64,000 bases of DNA from Platycnemis pennipes (lineage: Eukaryota > Arthropoda > Insecta > Odonata > Platycnemididae): the NCBI GenBank assembly GCA_933228895.1, contig OW121856.1, forward strand, positions 16,509,805-16,573,804, written 5' to 3'. Shown here in pieces: positions 32,600 through 43,025 of this stretch. The position numbers and the translations under genes were made by a program. Below the pieces are notes generated by a model. The model saw nothing but the letters and a program-made list of their open reading frames with translations. It was not told the DNA's origin and did no database searches. Positions within the stretch are counted from its first letter, which is position 1. Every line of letters begins with the position of its first letter.

Positions 32600-34070
32600 A
32601 CGCATCTAAATCTGCACAACATCCTGCAAACTACCAGAAAGGTGTGTGGCAGGGGGTTAATTCACACCAAACATAAATCATATATCATCCGAAGAAAGTA
32701 TTAGTAATTATATTCTAGTCCTTACTTCACAATTTAAAAAAATATAAAAATATCATAGCAAGCACACAATGCTTAAATTTAATTTTTTTTAAATAAAACC
32801 CTCATGCCAACATGCACCTATCCATTGATTCAATTGTATTTATACTATTGAAAATATTTTTACAACTATTCTTATCCCATAGGGGTTAGATGGAAGAGGG
32901 GACTTTTAGTCTCAATCTTTCTCCAATAAAGACGCTTATCTATCCCTAACTGTGCAAGGAAATAAGGACATTTAGAACCTGTCAGTTTTACCATCATTTT
33001 CTCTAGTTTAATGATCCTCTTCCAGTCCACCATAGCCAGTTGGAGTTCGCAAAATAGTTTTAACGCCATAATTGAAAATATTATCTTGGAACGTATTTGA
33101 GAGATTGAATCTAAATTTCAACCTGCGATCACAATGATTCCCATTTTAATTTATTTAATAGACTGGTTACGCTAATATGGTTATCGTACCGTCCCTTTAC
33201 AAATATTGCCTATCTTCGCTGCACACGTAAGTTCATTATTTAGACCGATTCCATAGGGATCCCATATACTGGCAGCATATTCCAATGAGGTATAACAAGG
33301 GAATAGTAGCTGATTTCTAGTACATGATCGTCACATGTGCCCAGTGCCCTTTTAATGAATCACAGTTTACGATGAACTCACCCATTGTTTCACATATGTG
33401 TTTTACCCAAGAAAGATCATGTGTCAGTCACATTCCAAAGATATTTAATGGATTCCACCTTTGTCAATTTATTATTTCATGTGTAGTAATTGCTAGGAGG
33501 AGAACTATTCTTTTTTAAAATTCATTGCTCCACATTTTTTCAAATTTAATTCCAACTGCTATGCATCACACCAGTTTTTGAATTGCCTCTAGGTCAGCGT
33601 TCAAAAATTCTTTATCGCTTGGGCAATGCATTTCTCTGTACACTGTTGTTGCTTCATTGGCACATAGACGAGCTTACTTTTTACCAGCTTACTGAAATCG
33701 TTCATACAAAGAAGGAAGAAGTCTGAACCTATTACACTACCCTGTGGCACACCCGAAGTGTCTTTAGTTGCCGGGGAGATAAGACCGTCCAATACCTCAC
33801 TGCACGTGATCATGTAGAAAATCATTTTTCCATCATATAATGTTATCCATGGGATTTTTATTTCACAATTAGTTTTCTCTGAGATACTTTGTTGAAAGCT
33901 TTCTTGAAATCGAGAAATATAGCATTCACTGGAATTTTATGTGCACCAGAAGCTAAAATATCGCGAGAAAAGAGTACAAGTTAAGTTTAACATGATCTGA
34001 TCTTCCTTTAGCCACGCTGAATATCGTTAATAAATCCTGGTTATCTAGGTGTCCCATTAAATTTAAGCTA
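32600..34070 (-). mobile_element. CR1-like subfamily I, degenerate copy
   Basis: Tail, 3' UTR and reverse transcriptase can be followed in reverse to the motif for a LDSQ-like segment near 34050. Only 33601-33825 keeps a readable frame, with LISPATKDTSGVPQGSVIGS and a broken catalytic region. Frequent frameshifts and small deletions relative to copy B mark it as old. The interval 32770-32960 shows partial repetition of the 3' UTR and RT C-terminus. Confidence 0.8.
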
Positions 34071-34084
34071 CATATTTGACGCTG

Positions 34085-34442
34085 CTAGCGTGTTTTCACA
34101 ATTTCCTTGTGCCTATGAGGAATTAAAAAAATGCAGTCTGCTACTGACTGTTCCAAGTTCTATCGCGTTGAAAACAACTTCGTCCTTACGAGTACAAAGG
34201 GCAGAAGCCCGTGCAATCGTCCCTGCCAAGATGGCCGCTTACTTCTCAAATCAGATTCGATGCCTCCTCCAGTGCATTGTAATCTCCGTGGTTGACGCCA
34301 GTTTTCCCCCCACCCTTCCTCCGATCCCTGAGAAATCATTATCTCACAACCCACCAATCCTCAACGACCTCAGCTATCGGTCGCGTTTCCAGAATAACTA
34401 CGAAATGCGCATTAAAACCATTAGGCTTGTCAGTCCTGGACG
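34085..34442. other. Mixed-composition flank of a hAT MITE
   Basis: An open frame runs from 34090 into the MITE. The part before the MITE (about 115 codons) resembles no family I know. GC content rises here and stays raised to about 35560. It could be a host exon or UTR, but nothing proves it. Confidence 0.3.
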
Positions 34443-34713
34443 CAGGCACGTAGCCAGAGGGGGGGGGGGGGCTTCTGGTGCTTCAGTCCCCCCCGCCCCC
34501 CCCCGAAATTTTTTCCCGATCATTTTGTTGTTCTGATTATAGCAGTGAATTTTACCAGTGAGAAGAGATGAGTATGGGCACTGTAAAAGTAAATACCAAG
34601 CACTGAAAATTATGGGAAGAGATTTGTAACATAGTCGGCACCGAATGTGCAGGACTTGTTTGTTTCGAGTTACGAAAGCCTCCCCCCGAAGCAAATTTCT
34701 GGTTATGTGTCTG
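34443..34713. mobile_element. hAT-type MITE, 271 bp, perfect target duplication
   Basis: Ends CAGGCACGTAGCCAGA and (reverse) CAGACACATAACCAGA match at 13 of 16 bases, with G-rich runs next to them. The 8-bp repeat CCTGGACG flanks both sides (34435-34442, 34714-34721), as hAT transposases make. CAG...GTAGCCAG ends of this type are widespread among arthropod hAT MITEs. No coding capacity. Confidence 0.85.
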
Positions 34714-34788
34714 CCTGGACGTATCATTTATTTCATCATACCGTTTACCTTGCTATTCTTTTCCTTTCGCTTCTGCAAATAACGCCAC

Positions 34789-35472
34789 TTGTCTCGCAAG
34801 AATTTGCATATTTCCTTCTTGAATGAAGTCGAGCCCTCCATTTCGAGAAGAAGTTATGGCTTTCCTTATATTCTTCCTCCTTCTTTCCTCAGGGGAATCT
34901 TGCTGGATGTCTCCGAAACTTCCTCCTCTCTCTTCCCCGACATGGAATTCACTTCAGCTGTTGACACTGTACGAGGGTTTGCTCTGGAGTGTGTCTTCCC
35001 CTTGGAAGGAGAGGGTGGGGGCGATTTTCCCGATGACATAACGGTCGGAAAACGTACCGCGAAGCCTTTATCCCTTCCCCACTTGATTCGGCCAACCCCT
35101 TTCTTGATTTACGAACTGCGGTTTACGACCCTGAAAACTTTGGCCGCTCGAGGAGATATAGATATGAGGAGGGAGTCCAAAGGGGAGGTCGGATTCGTTC
35201 TCGACCTTTCAGGGGACGCGATGGAGCGGAAAAAATTGTCGTCGTCGAGAGAAAGATGGCTTCACGACTTCGACGCGGGGCAATATCAATCCGGAAGCCA
35301 TTTGTTTAACGGATTTCGAAACGGTTCAGACAGAGATGATGTAGCTACCCTAAACAGTTTTACCAACTTGTCGCAAAAGTTTCCGGTCGGCCGTCCCTCA
35401 CAAGTTTGTCCTCGAGTTTCGGCCTCAAGTGCTCTGGCCGCAATCAATAAACGCCCTTCAGTTGTTTCCTAA
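34789..35472 (+). CDS. Unassigned open frame of 227 codons in GC-rich sequence
   Basis: The second-longest uninterrupted non-transposon frame in the window. The translation is serine-, leucine- and arginine-rich with no signal peptide, membrane segment or motif that I recognise. An overlapping frame (34823-35041) is also open, which suggests that composition, not selection, keeps stops out. It lies between a hAT MITE and a Helitron fragment. It could be a host exon, an unrecognised element or chance. Confidence 0.2.
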   Translation: MSRKNLHISFLNEVEPSISRRSYGFPYILPPSFLRGILLDVSETSSSLFPDMEFTSAVDTVRGFALECVFPLEGEGGGDFPDDITVGKRTAKPLSLPHLIRPTPFLIYELRFTTLKTLAARGDIDMRRESKGEVGFVLDLSGDAMERKKLSSSRERWLHDFDAGQYQSGSHLFNGFRNGSDRDDVATLNSFTNLSQKFPVGRPSQVCPRVSASSALAAINKRPSVVS

Positions 35473-35595
35473 AGTTTTGGGCCCATCGAAAATCGGTCAC
35501 TTAATAAATTCCTAGTGTTTGCCACTCCGGGAATTGCCGTGCCTCGAGTAACAGTCAGTTGATCCTCCTTTATTTAAAGTAGCCTATAACTTCTA

Positions 35596-36823
35596 TTAAT
35601 GTAACAAGCTGACCCGGCCACGCGTTGGCTTAATCTGGTTAAATGGAAAGCGCACGTTTATAGTATGTTTAATTTCACAATTCTTATGGGTATACAATAT
35701 TTTTTGTTGTTCCATTGTCTGTGCAGATATAGACATTGTCTGGTTTGCCGACTCTAGAACACGCAACATACACGTACAGCACGCAACACACAAGCAACAA
35801 AATACACGTACATGTGAGAAGCAATCCGTGTCTAGATCTAAACCGCATAGTTCTATAGATTGGCCCTGAGCTTTGTTGATGGTGAATGCAAATACCAATC
35901 GAATTAGGAATAAAATCACTTAAATTGAAATGGCATATCTGTTGGATACATAGGAATGCGAGGAATGAGGACATCTTCGCCTTTGAAAGTTCCTGTCCAG
36001 ATTGTGGATTCTACGACGTTGCTCATTAATTTATTTACTGAAACCCGCGTGCCGTTGCAAAGCTTTGGCTGGTTGATATTTAGCAACATGATAATTGGCA
36101 CGCCATTATCAATTTCAGTAGGTGCGGTGGCATCCCTGGCAGATCGAGTAAATTCAAAAATTCCGTTCGATAACCAATTGACTCATCTGCTTCCACAACA
36201 TCGTCGACGGTCTTGTACATATGTGCCTGCGTCGTTTAGAGTGTTAGACTGAATAATATTGTTTAGTTCGCAGAAGTCTTTGTTCTTGGCCGCAAGAATA
36301 GCTCGTTCACTTAGCCAATTGTGATCCTTATAATTGATTTGAATATTGGGAAATACTTTTTCAACCATTTCTTCGTTTGACGTTACTAAATTGCGAAATT
36401 TATGAGGCAATGAATTTTACCTGAGGTCAGATCAACCGGCACCTTTCCGTTCCCAATTTCTAGCAATTTATGTGAGTGTATCTCAGCTGATCGATTGTTT
36501 TGCAGCTGGACACGCATATTTGTATATAATTTTAACGTCTTTACATGTCGTTACAAAGTAGAATATTTCAGGCAAGCATTTATTTCATCCGCTAGTGTCA
36601 ATCGAGGAATTGCAGGTAATGTTTGCATGAAATGTCGTGCAAGCAATATTAATGCGTTCTCAAATGGTCTCAGGATTCCACGGAAATCTTGCAATGATCG
36701 ATCCAGAGCCTCGAGCGATGCTTTGTGCACCATTGTGCATTCATCCCAAGCAATAAGTATGGCATTTCTGAAATGTTTGTCCCATGCCGGATGATTTGAA
36801 TATATTGCACGTGAGTGTTTCAA
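35596..36823 (-). pseudogene. Helitron PIF1-like helicase, C-terminal half
   Basis: Minus strand, in protein order: AILIAWDECTMVHKASLEAL (helicase motif II) and LPAIPRLTLADEINACLKYS at 36823-36551; VEKVFPNIQINYKDHNWLSE and RAILAAKNKDF at 36410-36240; PIIMLLNINQPKLCNGTR, FKGEDVLIPRIPM and TDMPFQF at 36101-35920; FTINKAQGQSIELCGLDLDT and, in another frame, YVACSRVGKPDN at 35900-35690 (motifs V and VI). The Rep nuclease half, Walker A motif and Helitron ends are not found. At least three frame changes and one small duplication near 35770-35815. Helitrons replicate by rolling circle. Confidence 0.8.
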
Positions 36824-36859
36824 TGAATTGCAAGTTCAATGGGATGCACATCCCGTCTC

Positions 36860-37457
36860 CAGTGTCGATATTGTATTCTCGATATTGTACAAACCTTCAT
36901 GGAGTGAACAAAACAACTAACCAAAGCTTCATGGAAATTGGATGAATGTCGTTGTAATGCATGAAGTTATCAATATTGTATCAATACAGTATCGATATAT
37001 GTAATGATACTTTATAAAACTTTGAAAAAAAACACCTAAATAATTTCACCTCAATTTTGTATCAATAATGTATTGATGTATCCATATTTATCGATATTAT
37101 ATCGAAACAGTATCGATATTGGATTATCGATTTTATAAAAACCTTCTCGGAGCGTACTCAACTTTCCAAAGTTTCATGGCGATCCGATGAATGGTGTATT
37201 AATGCATAAAGGGCAAACACATTATATACATTCGATACAGTATCGGTATTGTAACGATACATTCCTTTTGAAAAATTAAATAATTTAACCTCAATTTTGT
37301 ATCAATAATGTATCGATTTATCGATACTTTAGGGATATTATATCGATAAAGTATCGATATTGAAATATCAATTTCGTAGTCCTCTTTTCGGGAATGTACT
37401 CAACAACTTCCCAAAGTTTCATGGCGATCCGATGAATGGTGTAGTTATGCATAAAGG
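36860..37457. repeat. TATCGAT-rich tandem repeat, about 2.5 units of roughly 245 bp
   Basis: ACCTCAATTTTGTATCAATA recurs about 236 bases apart (near 37049 and 37285). TTTCATGGCGATCCGATGAA recurs about 250 bases apart (near 37172 and 37422), with a weaker third copy near 36930. Between them are many TATCGATA-like palindromic octamers (TATCGATATTATATCG and similar). The unit is not a TE family I can name. Confidence 0.75.
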
Positions 37458-37560
37458 ACACACACACACACATACATTCATTTATATATATATATAGATG
37501 TTTATAATATATTTATAAAAATATATTGTTGGTCTTCTATATATATATAGAAGGCCAATG
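37458..37560. repeat. CA and TA microsatellites
   Basis: ACACACACACACA near 37460 leads to TATATATATATATAGA near 37485 and a second TATATATATATAG near 37538. The two TA blocks with flanking GTTGGTCTTC / GAAGGCC form a weak palindrome. Confidence 0.85.
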
Positions 37561-37607
37561 TACAATTGTCATCATTCTTCTTTCTTCAAATGAAAACGGT
37601 GAGCTCT

Positions 37608-37656
37608 TACGGCTAAAAGTATTAATTATAATCAATTAATGCTTTTAGCCGTAATT
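37608..37656. repeat. Imperfect hairpin
   Basis: TTACGGCTAAAAG at the left pairs with CTTTTAGCCGTAA at the right. The inner TTAATTATAATCAATTAA continues the palindrome. It lies in very AT-rich sequence, and AGCCGTAA recurs near 37705. Confidence 0.85.
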
Positions 37657-37699
37657 AAAATTAAGTAATTAAAAGTATAATTAAAATAAATTGTCTCCA

Positions 37700-38215
37700 A
37701 AAGCCGTAATAGGTTATCTTTTAAAAAGAAACAGAGCACTGATGCACTCACACAAAAAAATCAGTGTTTAACAATTAAACAGTCAATAACATCAGTGTTC
37801 TTTTATGTGAGTTCATCAGTGTCCTGGGTCGAAACACAAGAAGAGTTGTGTTTAATGACTAGACCTTCTCCAGGCTTGAAGCTTGTTGCTGACCAGAAGA
37901 CCTTTCTCAGGCCAGAAGAAGCACTACTGGTGCTACTTTCTAATTGGACCCTTTTCCCTTGCGCCACGAAGGAAAGGATTACCTTTTACGGCTTGTGGAG
38001 GCAATTTATTTCAACAGATTCTTCTCTCTGACAGTTCTTAATTTTAAGGAGGTAGATAAGCTGTATATAGAGCATACAATTTTCATGATCCATGCCACAA
38101 TTTACGGATTTTGTGTGTTCATATGAATCACTTGCTAAACAACTAATTTATGGGGCCCATAACACAACCAAAGTAATTGTTTAAATGGATTCGCTCTTTG
38201 AACAAATATGGAAAT
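37700..38215. other. Unassigned sequence
   Basis: A 78-codon frame (37795-38031) has no recognised similarity. Nothing else is visible. Confidence 0.35.
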
Positions 38216-38218
38216 GAA

Positions 38219-38375
38219 TGGCATCGTTTACCATGTTTTTTTATTGCCGAATCTGATAGAGTTTGTAAAATAAAAAGACCAATATTTTTCCGTTTTTTGA
38301 TCCGTCACTTATTTCTCGAGGTATGGGTGGCGAAAAACTGATTTTTTAAACCCTTTCGGAAAAGTGGGCGTGGTG
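38219..38375 (+). mobile_element. CGTTTAC-family MITE, left-end fragment
   Basis: AATGGCATCGTTTACCATG, GATAGAGTTTGTAAAATAAA and CCCTTTCGGAAAAGTGGG follow the landmarks of the complete copy, ending abruptly after GGCGTGGTGAAACCT. About 155 bases. Confidence 0.75.
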
Positions 38376-38434
38376 AAACCTGCGTGAAGAAAAAGAGGAT
38401 AATACATCTGGGGATCCAAATTAAGAGGAAAAAT

Positions 38435-38515
38435 CTATACCACTTCCGGAATTCGAACATCATTTTATTCGGATGGCTAGCCAGGAACCAACTCTATCTA
38501 CCAGGGCATTAATCC
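38435..38515 (-). mobile_element. Possible degenerate tRNA-derived SINE, minus strand
   Basis: The minus strand reads GCCCTGGTAGATAGAGTTGG (A-box-like) and, about 40 bases later, TGTTCGAATTCCGG (B-box-like). Too diverged to assign to a family. Confidence 0.4.
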
Positions 38516-38519
38516 CCAT

Positions 38520-38928
38520 TGCAATTTGTATCATTCAATTTTATCCTCCTTTTCCGATATTTTGAACTGGTCCATTGGTTCCCCTTAGTTGGCCTGCAGG
38601 ATTCCACCATCTTGGTTAGACTAATCCCCAAATCTTCCTTTCCACTGAGTCTTTTCGAGGGGTTATACGTTGGAGGAATGAGGTAGATGCATGTGAAGTT
38701 AGCTAGGAGTCGCCAGGGTCGCAGAACTCCCTCGTTTACCGATAAAGACGGAGGAGTTCCACCCACGTCATTCTCGTCCTCCTCTTGTGGGATAACCCCG
38801 CGGTCTGAGGGGAACAGCTGAAGGGATACAGTGCGTATAGAGAGAGGGCGCCCGAGACGTCCTCTCACTGTATGCACACATCGCGACGTCTATAGGACGA
38901 CCGACGCCCGGAACACTTCCAAGCACAT
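38520..38928. other. Unassigned GC-rich stretch
   Basis: A minus frame of 122 codons (38509-38877) is open but without recognised motifs. Codon content mirrors the local GC, so I do not call a gene. Confidence 0.3.
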
Positions 38929-38929
38929 C

Positions 38930-39777
38930 ATCTACATCTACATAATACCCTGCAAGTCACCATAAAGGTGTGTGGTAGGGGGTGAATTCTCACCAAACAT
39001 GCACTACATATCATGCATAAAAAAGGATTAGTATTTATATACTGTTCTAAACTTTACTATTTAAAAAAAGATAAAAATGGCAAAACAAACATGCTGTTAG
39101 TTGGGTTAGCTTTAAGTGCTTATACCAACATGCAGCTTCCTATGTTATCCATTGCTACACTCGTACTGCATATATTTACCGTTATTTATATCCTTAATAG
39201 TATGAGGAAAAAAGGACATTTTGAATCTGTCAGTTCGGCAATCAATTTCTCTAATTTTATGATTATGGTCCAGTCTACCATAGTAAGTTGGGGTCCGCAA
39301 AATATTTTTAAAATCATGACTGAAAATATTGTCTTGGAATTTTTTTAAGAGATTAAGTTTAAATTTCAACCTGGCATCTGACAATGATTCCCAATTTAAT
39401 TCATTTAATAGACTGACTACGCTAATAAGGTTATCGTACCGTCCCTTTACAAATCTTGCTGATCTTCGCTGCACACGTTCAAGTTCGTTATTTAGACCGA
39501 TTTCGTAGGGATCCCATGCACTGGCACTATATTCCAAATGAGGTCTTACAAGGGAAAAGTAGCTGATTTCTCGTGCATGATCGTCACATTTACCCAGTAC
39601 TCTTTTGACGAATCCCAGTTTACGATTCGCTTGACCCATTGTTTAACGTATGTGTTTACTCCAGGAAAGATCATTTGTCAGTCTTATTCCAAGATATTTA
39701 ATGGATTCGACGTTTGTTAATTCATTATTACTTATTTTGTAAGTGCTGGGAGGAAAGATATTCTTATTCCAAAAATT
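38930..39777 (-). mobile_element. CR1-like subfamily I, 5'-truncated
   Basis: CATCTACATCTACAT tail (38930-38943), 3' UTR and RT C-terminal part. The frame 39145-39639 encodes GQANRKLGFVKRVLGKCDDH, LVRPHLEYSASAWDPYE and DCRTDRFKMSFFPHTIKD, one residue class away from copies A and B. It ends at ATTCCAAAAATTAAG, where unrelated sequence starts. Intermediate in age between copies A/B and the copy at 32600. Confidence 0.85.
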
Positions 39778-40317
39778 AAGGGGCCGTGGTACATGATTAT
39801 TTTTTCGCTTTCGAGTGCTGAGATGATGGAGATAGTTTTTCCGTCGACCGGTAGAGTTACCAGAGTCGGCGCCTACCCAACCAGCCATATTTTTGTTCAG
39901 TGTCTCCTCTACGCTTTAATTCTTTGCGCAGAGGTGATGAGGCAATAACGACCCTTCCCTCTCATCCCCTCCGCCCGCGGAGTTTTCGTACCATTGTTGA
40001 CCATTAGACGCAATGTTGCCATTTCAACACACGATTGGGCCAAACTGTATGGCAGACTCCACATTATACCATGTGGCAACGTTGAATTCGCGGAAATGCG
40101 CTCGCTACGATTTTCTAAGAACCGAGCCGGTCTGGCCAGCCTGGCCCTAGTGGGGATCGTAGCTGCAGGAGAACGCGTCCGCGGTCCAAGTCATGAATGG
40201 ACTTCAGTTTTCGGGGTAGCCGCGTTGATTGGTTGTTGTGACAACAGTTTAGCCGTAAGAACTGCAACAAATAGGAGGTGGTCTCAGCTGGTAGCTTGGC
40301 TTGCACGTGTTAATGTC
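39778..40317. other. GC-rich unassigned block with a transposon-like end
   Basis: The first bases on the plus strand, GGGGCCGTGGTACATGATT, resemble the AGGGTCCGTGCATGA inverted end of the THAP transposon at 4553, so a second related element may start here. A 108-codon plus frame (39994-40320) and a minus frame starting at 39888 (MAGWVGADSGNSTGRRKN) are unidentified. No matching opposite end was found before the CR1 copy begins. Confidence 0.3.
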
Positions 40318-42700
40318 TAAATGTGGTAATTTGAAAGTAATATACGTTTGTGCCTACTACAGACCACCCCTTTTCGATGTACACTCAGTATTAGAACTCG
40401 AGAAACAGATCAGGCACATTAATTCTCATACCAACGAACGACAGATTATTGAAAGGTGGAGATTTCAATACAACATCGATAGATTGGAAAACATGTAGTC
40501 ATTAGTCTGGAGGTAGGGACAAAGAAATCTGCTCGTCATTTTTTAACCTGTTCGCATAATACGCAGTACATCAAATAGTAAATTTGCATAATAGAAGGGA
40601 GAATGTTCTCGATTTACTTGCCTCAAACATCCATGAAAAAGTTATTAAAGCTAAAAATGTCGATGGAATAAGTGACCACAAGGTAGTACACGTTAAATTA
40701 TCCCTCAATGCTGACAAAAATGTAAAATTAAAAAGAAATATTTGCCTTTCAAGTAAAGCAGATTTTAACGGATTTAGGCGTGACTTACAGACTTCTTTTG
40801 AAAAATTCTAAACATCAGAAAAAATAGTGATACAGACATGGAAAGAGTTCCTCCAAATTACACGGTGAGTGAGTATAAGAGTGAGAATAGGGAACCAAGG
40901 TGGTACAACGCGGAGGTTAAAAAAATGTTTAAAACGACAACGAGTTATCCACGCGAAACTAAGAAAAATGTAGCTAATAGCGATCTAATAAAATTATCGA
41001 ACGTTACATATAAAGCAGCCGCAAAAACAGGCCTTGGAAAAGCGTAAAGTGATTTCAAGAGAAAAGAACTTGGAGAACAACTAGAGGGGAATCCGAAAGC
41101 ATTTTGATCATATGTTAGGGAAGTACAGGGAACTAAAATTTCAACGGTTAATTCCTTGAAAGGGTATAGGGGCGAAATATTTAGATAAGGCTAATTTGTT
41201 GAATTATTTTTCCAGAGCGTTTTTAATCAATCTAAGCGTAGTTTGCTCGAAACCATACCAGACCGATTTCAGCAAATAATGCCCCCGATCGATAAATGTA
41301 TCTTATAGCGGAGTCGTATCCTTACTAAAAAAACGTTAGCCCGAACAAGTCCTCAGGTCCTGGTGAAATTCCTGCTCGTGTGTATAAAGAAATAGCTCTC
41401 GAAATGGCACCGTATCTTAAAGTAATATTTAACAAATCCCTCGAAGAACACGCGGTTCCCAAAGACTGGAAGATAGCAAACGTGATCCCAATTTTTAGAA
41501 ATGGCGATAGGGAACATCCATCGAATTATAAACCAATATCAATAACGTCACTGTCGTGCAAAATTATACAGCATATGATAGTTACATCAATAAGGGAACA
41601 CCTCGATAGCCAGAATTTATTGATAACAAATAAGCATGGGTCCAGAAAGCGACGATCTTGCGAAAATCAAATAGGTCTTTTTGTTCATGATATTTTAGTT
41701 TCCGGAGAAGGTAACGTACAGGTAGACGCAGGGTTTTTAAATTTAGAAAAGCGTTTGACAAGGTTCCCCACTGTAATTTACTCGCGAAGTTAGCATCATA
41801 CGGGAGACAGTAATATGGTAGGCTGGATAGGAGATTTCCTACATGAACGCGTTCAAAGGGTGGTATTAGATGGTGTCACCTCAGGCGAAGTAAAAGTTAC
41901 ATCGGGTGTTCCCCAGCGTGATAGGCCCAATTTTATTTCTTCTCTCCGTAAATGACTTGAATACCGTAGCTAAAAATAGCAAGCTCCGTCTTTTTGCCGA
42001 TGATGCAGCAGTCATCATTGGTCATCAATCCTCAGATCGGTTTGACGCAGCTCTCCACTGAGTCCTGTCGGCTAATCTCTTCATATTGACGTATTTCTTC
42101 TGATGCAGTAGTGTATAAGGAAATAAGAAATTAAGAGGATAGTCATTCTTTAGCTAAGGATTTATATGCGATTGATGATTGGTGTGCTAGTTGGCAGCTA
42201 GAATTAAATTTGAAGATATGCACGATAAAGAACTTTGGGAAAAAGAATAACTTTCCCCAGAAAAATTATTGCATCAAAGAAAAGAAAATATCTAACGTTG
42301 AATTTATTAAATACTTAGGCGTCACCAACATTAAAGACATGCTGTGGGGGAAACACATCAGGGAAATAACTAGTGTAGCAAACCATATATCAGGATTCGT
42401 AAAAAGAGTTCTAGGCAAATGCGATGAGAGAGTACTAGAAGCTATTTTACACTTGTCAGGCCTCATTTAGAATATGCCGCTAGTATATGGGATCCGTACG
42501 AGGAAGATATGATAAAAGAATTAGAGGGTGTGCAAAGGAGATCCACTAGATTTGCCAAAGGCCGCTATGATAATGGTATAAGTGTTACGAGTTTAATAGA
42601 AGAACTAGGCTGGGAATTACTATCAGAACGCAGGTTGAAATTTAGGTTAAACCTTTTCAGTAAATTAGAAACCGATTTGTCGAATATTTTAAGTCGATAA
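40318..42700 (+). mobile_element. CR1-like subfamily III, long decayed copy
   Basis: Begins inside the endonuclease: YVCAYYRPPLFDVHSVLELE, then NVLDLLASN and NVDGISDHKVVHVKLSL (catalytic SDH). Then come VYKEIALEMAPYLKVIFNKS, VPKDWKIANVIPIFRNGDRE (RT fingers), RVQRVVLDGVTSGEVKVTSG, LRLFADDAA (catalytic) and LEGVQRRSTRFAKGRYDNG. Broken by frameshifts and by an 89-bp RTE insertion at 42013. The 3' UTR and tail are missing because the copy stops at 42700 next to unrelated sequence, so its 3' end was removed after insertion. Confidence 0.85.
42013..42101 (-). mobile_element. 89-bp RTE-like 3' end nested in CR1 RT
   Basis: ATCCTCAGATCGGTTTGACG and CAGCTCTCCACTGAGTCC match the RTE-like 3' end at 25-100 in the same minus orientation. 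Flanked by GATGCAGCAGT (42002-42012) and GATGCAGTAGT (42102-42112), an 11-bp target duplication with one change. It splits the catalytic FADDA-encoding region of the CR1 copy. Confidence 0.9.
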
Positions 42701-43025
42701 TTCTTCTTCCCGTTACTCCACCGGATATGCCTTCGTTTTTCCCTTCTTCGGCAATTGCCATATCGTCATGCAAAGTTTCATCAGCTACTGAATCGTGAAT
42801 ATTGGACGGGATTTCTTCAATAGCGCAAGAAGTTCCTCATACGTGCGACTCTGTTCCCATTATTTTGAGACGCCTGTTTCGGACAATAGAAATTTGCATA
42901 CTTACACATGAATATATCATTACATTAAGATAGTGTTTTCACAAAAAATGATAATATTTACCTTTTTTCTTCCCTCCGCTTGGCCAAAAATTCACCCTTT
43001 CTTTTTTTCCTCGCCATCGAAAATG
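42700..43025 (-). pseudogene. Possible MULE-like transposase-associated N-terminal exons
   Basis: On the minus strand an ATG near 43018 opens MARKKRKGEFLAKRREEK, followed by a GTAAAT donor-like site. After TTGTCCGAAACAG, a second frame gives RLKIMGTESHV, one stop, then EEIPSNIHDSVADETLHDDM, AIAEEGKNE and TGRRII up to the CR1 junction. A basic N-terminus, an acidic linker and a GRRI(V/I) motif resemble the start of Mutator-like transposase-domain proteins in arthropods. The main domain is missing, so this is tentative. Confidence 0.3.

Noticed and set aside
39994..40320. 108-codon plus frame as a gene
   Set aside because: GC-rich composition, no recognised motif, bounded on both sides by transposons. 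Kept only as unassigned.
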